A DNA stretch of 23,070 nt, taken from positions 1 to 23,070 of the forward strand of contig JBGPKK010000065.1 in assembly GCA_041485905.1 (NCBI GenBank). Reading direction: 5' to 3'. Both the position numbers and the translations under genes were made by a program. Every line of letters starts with the position of its first letter. Positions within the stretch are counted from its first letter, which is position 1. Shown one piece after another: positions 22,924 to 23,070 of the stretch. The DNA comes from JAHFUI01 sp041485905 (lineage in GTDB: Bacteria > Acidobacteriota > Vicinamibacteria > Vicinamibacterales > CAVVIG01). Under the pieces are notes generated by a model. It searched no databases. It was not told the origin of the DNA and saw only the letters and a list, made by a program, of their open reading frames with translations.

Positions 22924-22943
22924 CGCAGGGCTTTAGCCCTGCG
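22924..22943. repeat. REP-like hairpin between convergent genes
   Basis: CGCAGGGCTTTAGCCCTGCG is a perfect 9-bp stem with a TT loop, 17 bp after the stop at 22906 and 3 bp before the stop of the incoming minus-strand gene. It probably serves as a shared transcript end. Confidence 0.8.
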
Positions 22944-22946
22944 ATG

Positions 22947-23070
22947 TTATCGCCGCGCTGAGATGCCGGTTGTGAACGCCTTGTTCGCCGGAATCTGGAT
23001 GGGCGCCGCGTCGTTGACGTTCTTGTCGGTGACCGCCGTCCACGTCATGTAGGTCGAGTGCATCTCTTCC
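22947..23070 (-). CDS. C-terminal end of an unrecognised gene entering from the right
   Basis: On the minus strand an open frame runs from the window edge to TAA at 22949-22947, giving about 40 residues that end TYMTWTAVTDKNVNDAAPIQ, IPANKAFTTGISARR. The composition is that of a real protein, and third positions are GC-rich as in the neighbours. The start lies beyond the window. I do not recognise the family; the short overlapping plus-strand frames read less like protein. It converges on the cytochrome gene. Confidence 0.6.
   Translation of the reverse strand, partial: EEMHSTYMTWTAVTDKNVNDAAPIQIPANKAFTTGISARR

Noticed and set aside
1..23070. Insertion sequences, CRISPR arrays and tRNA genes
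   Set aside because: No transposase domain, no regularly spaced direct repeats and no cloverleaf-like stretch were found by eye; a dedicated scan would be needed to exclude small RNAs.

Overview
The window looks like chromosomal DNA of an Acidobacteriota bacterium, most likely of the Vicinamibacteria type. This is inferred from gene content, not from a marker gene: a Tat-exported DUF1552 protein next to a DUF1587/1592/1588/1585 cytochrome, an Oar-like TonB receptor with a carboxypeptidase-type N-terminal domain, several secreted proteins sharing a GRWEGD(T)LVV motif, and short GGCTTTAGCC-type hairpins. Base composition is GC-rich throughout except the first ~0.75 kb, where two hand-counted 60-base lines gave 52% and 58% G+C against 70% in one line of the receptor gene. 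Nearly every recognisable product carries an export signal, so the window mostly encodes periplasmic or outer-membrane functions. No tRNA, rRNA, CRISPR array or transposase was seen.

Layout. (1) 1-1082: two or three small unrecognised genes on the minus strand, separated by strong hairpins; the region resembles cassettes or transferred DNA. (2) 1083-1361: a junkyard with a hairpin repeat, a fragment of a DUF1552 3' end and a fragment of a Ser/Thr kinase N-terminus. (3) 1362-7141, minus strand: a probable operon reading ankyrin-repeat protein, then c-type cytochrome (PSD/PSCyt domains), then DUF1552 protein, with a small secreted lipocalin-like protein after it. (4) 7228-10557, plus: a VOC-VOC-alpha/beta-hydrolase fusion followed by a secreted metallo-beta-lactamase-fold protein. 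(5) 10558-10985: no gene, but a long imperfect inverted repeat. (6) 10986-11765, minus, and 11851-14934, plus: a GRWEGD-family secreted protein divergent from a TonB-dependent receptor. (7) 15034-16996, minus: a CE15-type glucuronoyl esterase and a small secreted protein, convergent with the receptor; a double-hairpin REP-like element lies in the 99-bp gap. (8) 17170-20247, plus: a second metallo-beta-lactamase-fold protein overlapping a GRWEGD-family gene by 4 bp, then a third family member, then the decayed 5' part of a fourth. (9) 20454-22906, plus: a triple heavy-metal-binding-domain protein overlapping a cytochrome/monooxygenase-like protein, and finally the C-terminal end of a gene coming in from the right on the minus strand.

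The genes suggest periplasmic oxidation and hydrolysis of organic matter: uptake through the TonB receptor, ester cleavage of plant glucuronoyl linkages, and haem or metal-dependent oxidation. The three tightly packed units with overlapping reading frames (ankyrin/cytochrome, MBL/GRWEGD, HMBD/cytochrome-monooxygenase) are the best candidates for undescribed functional pairs. Substrates cannot be read from the sequence.
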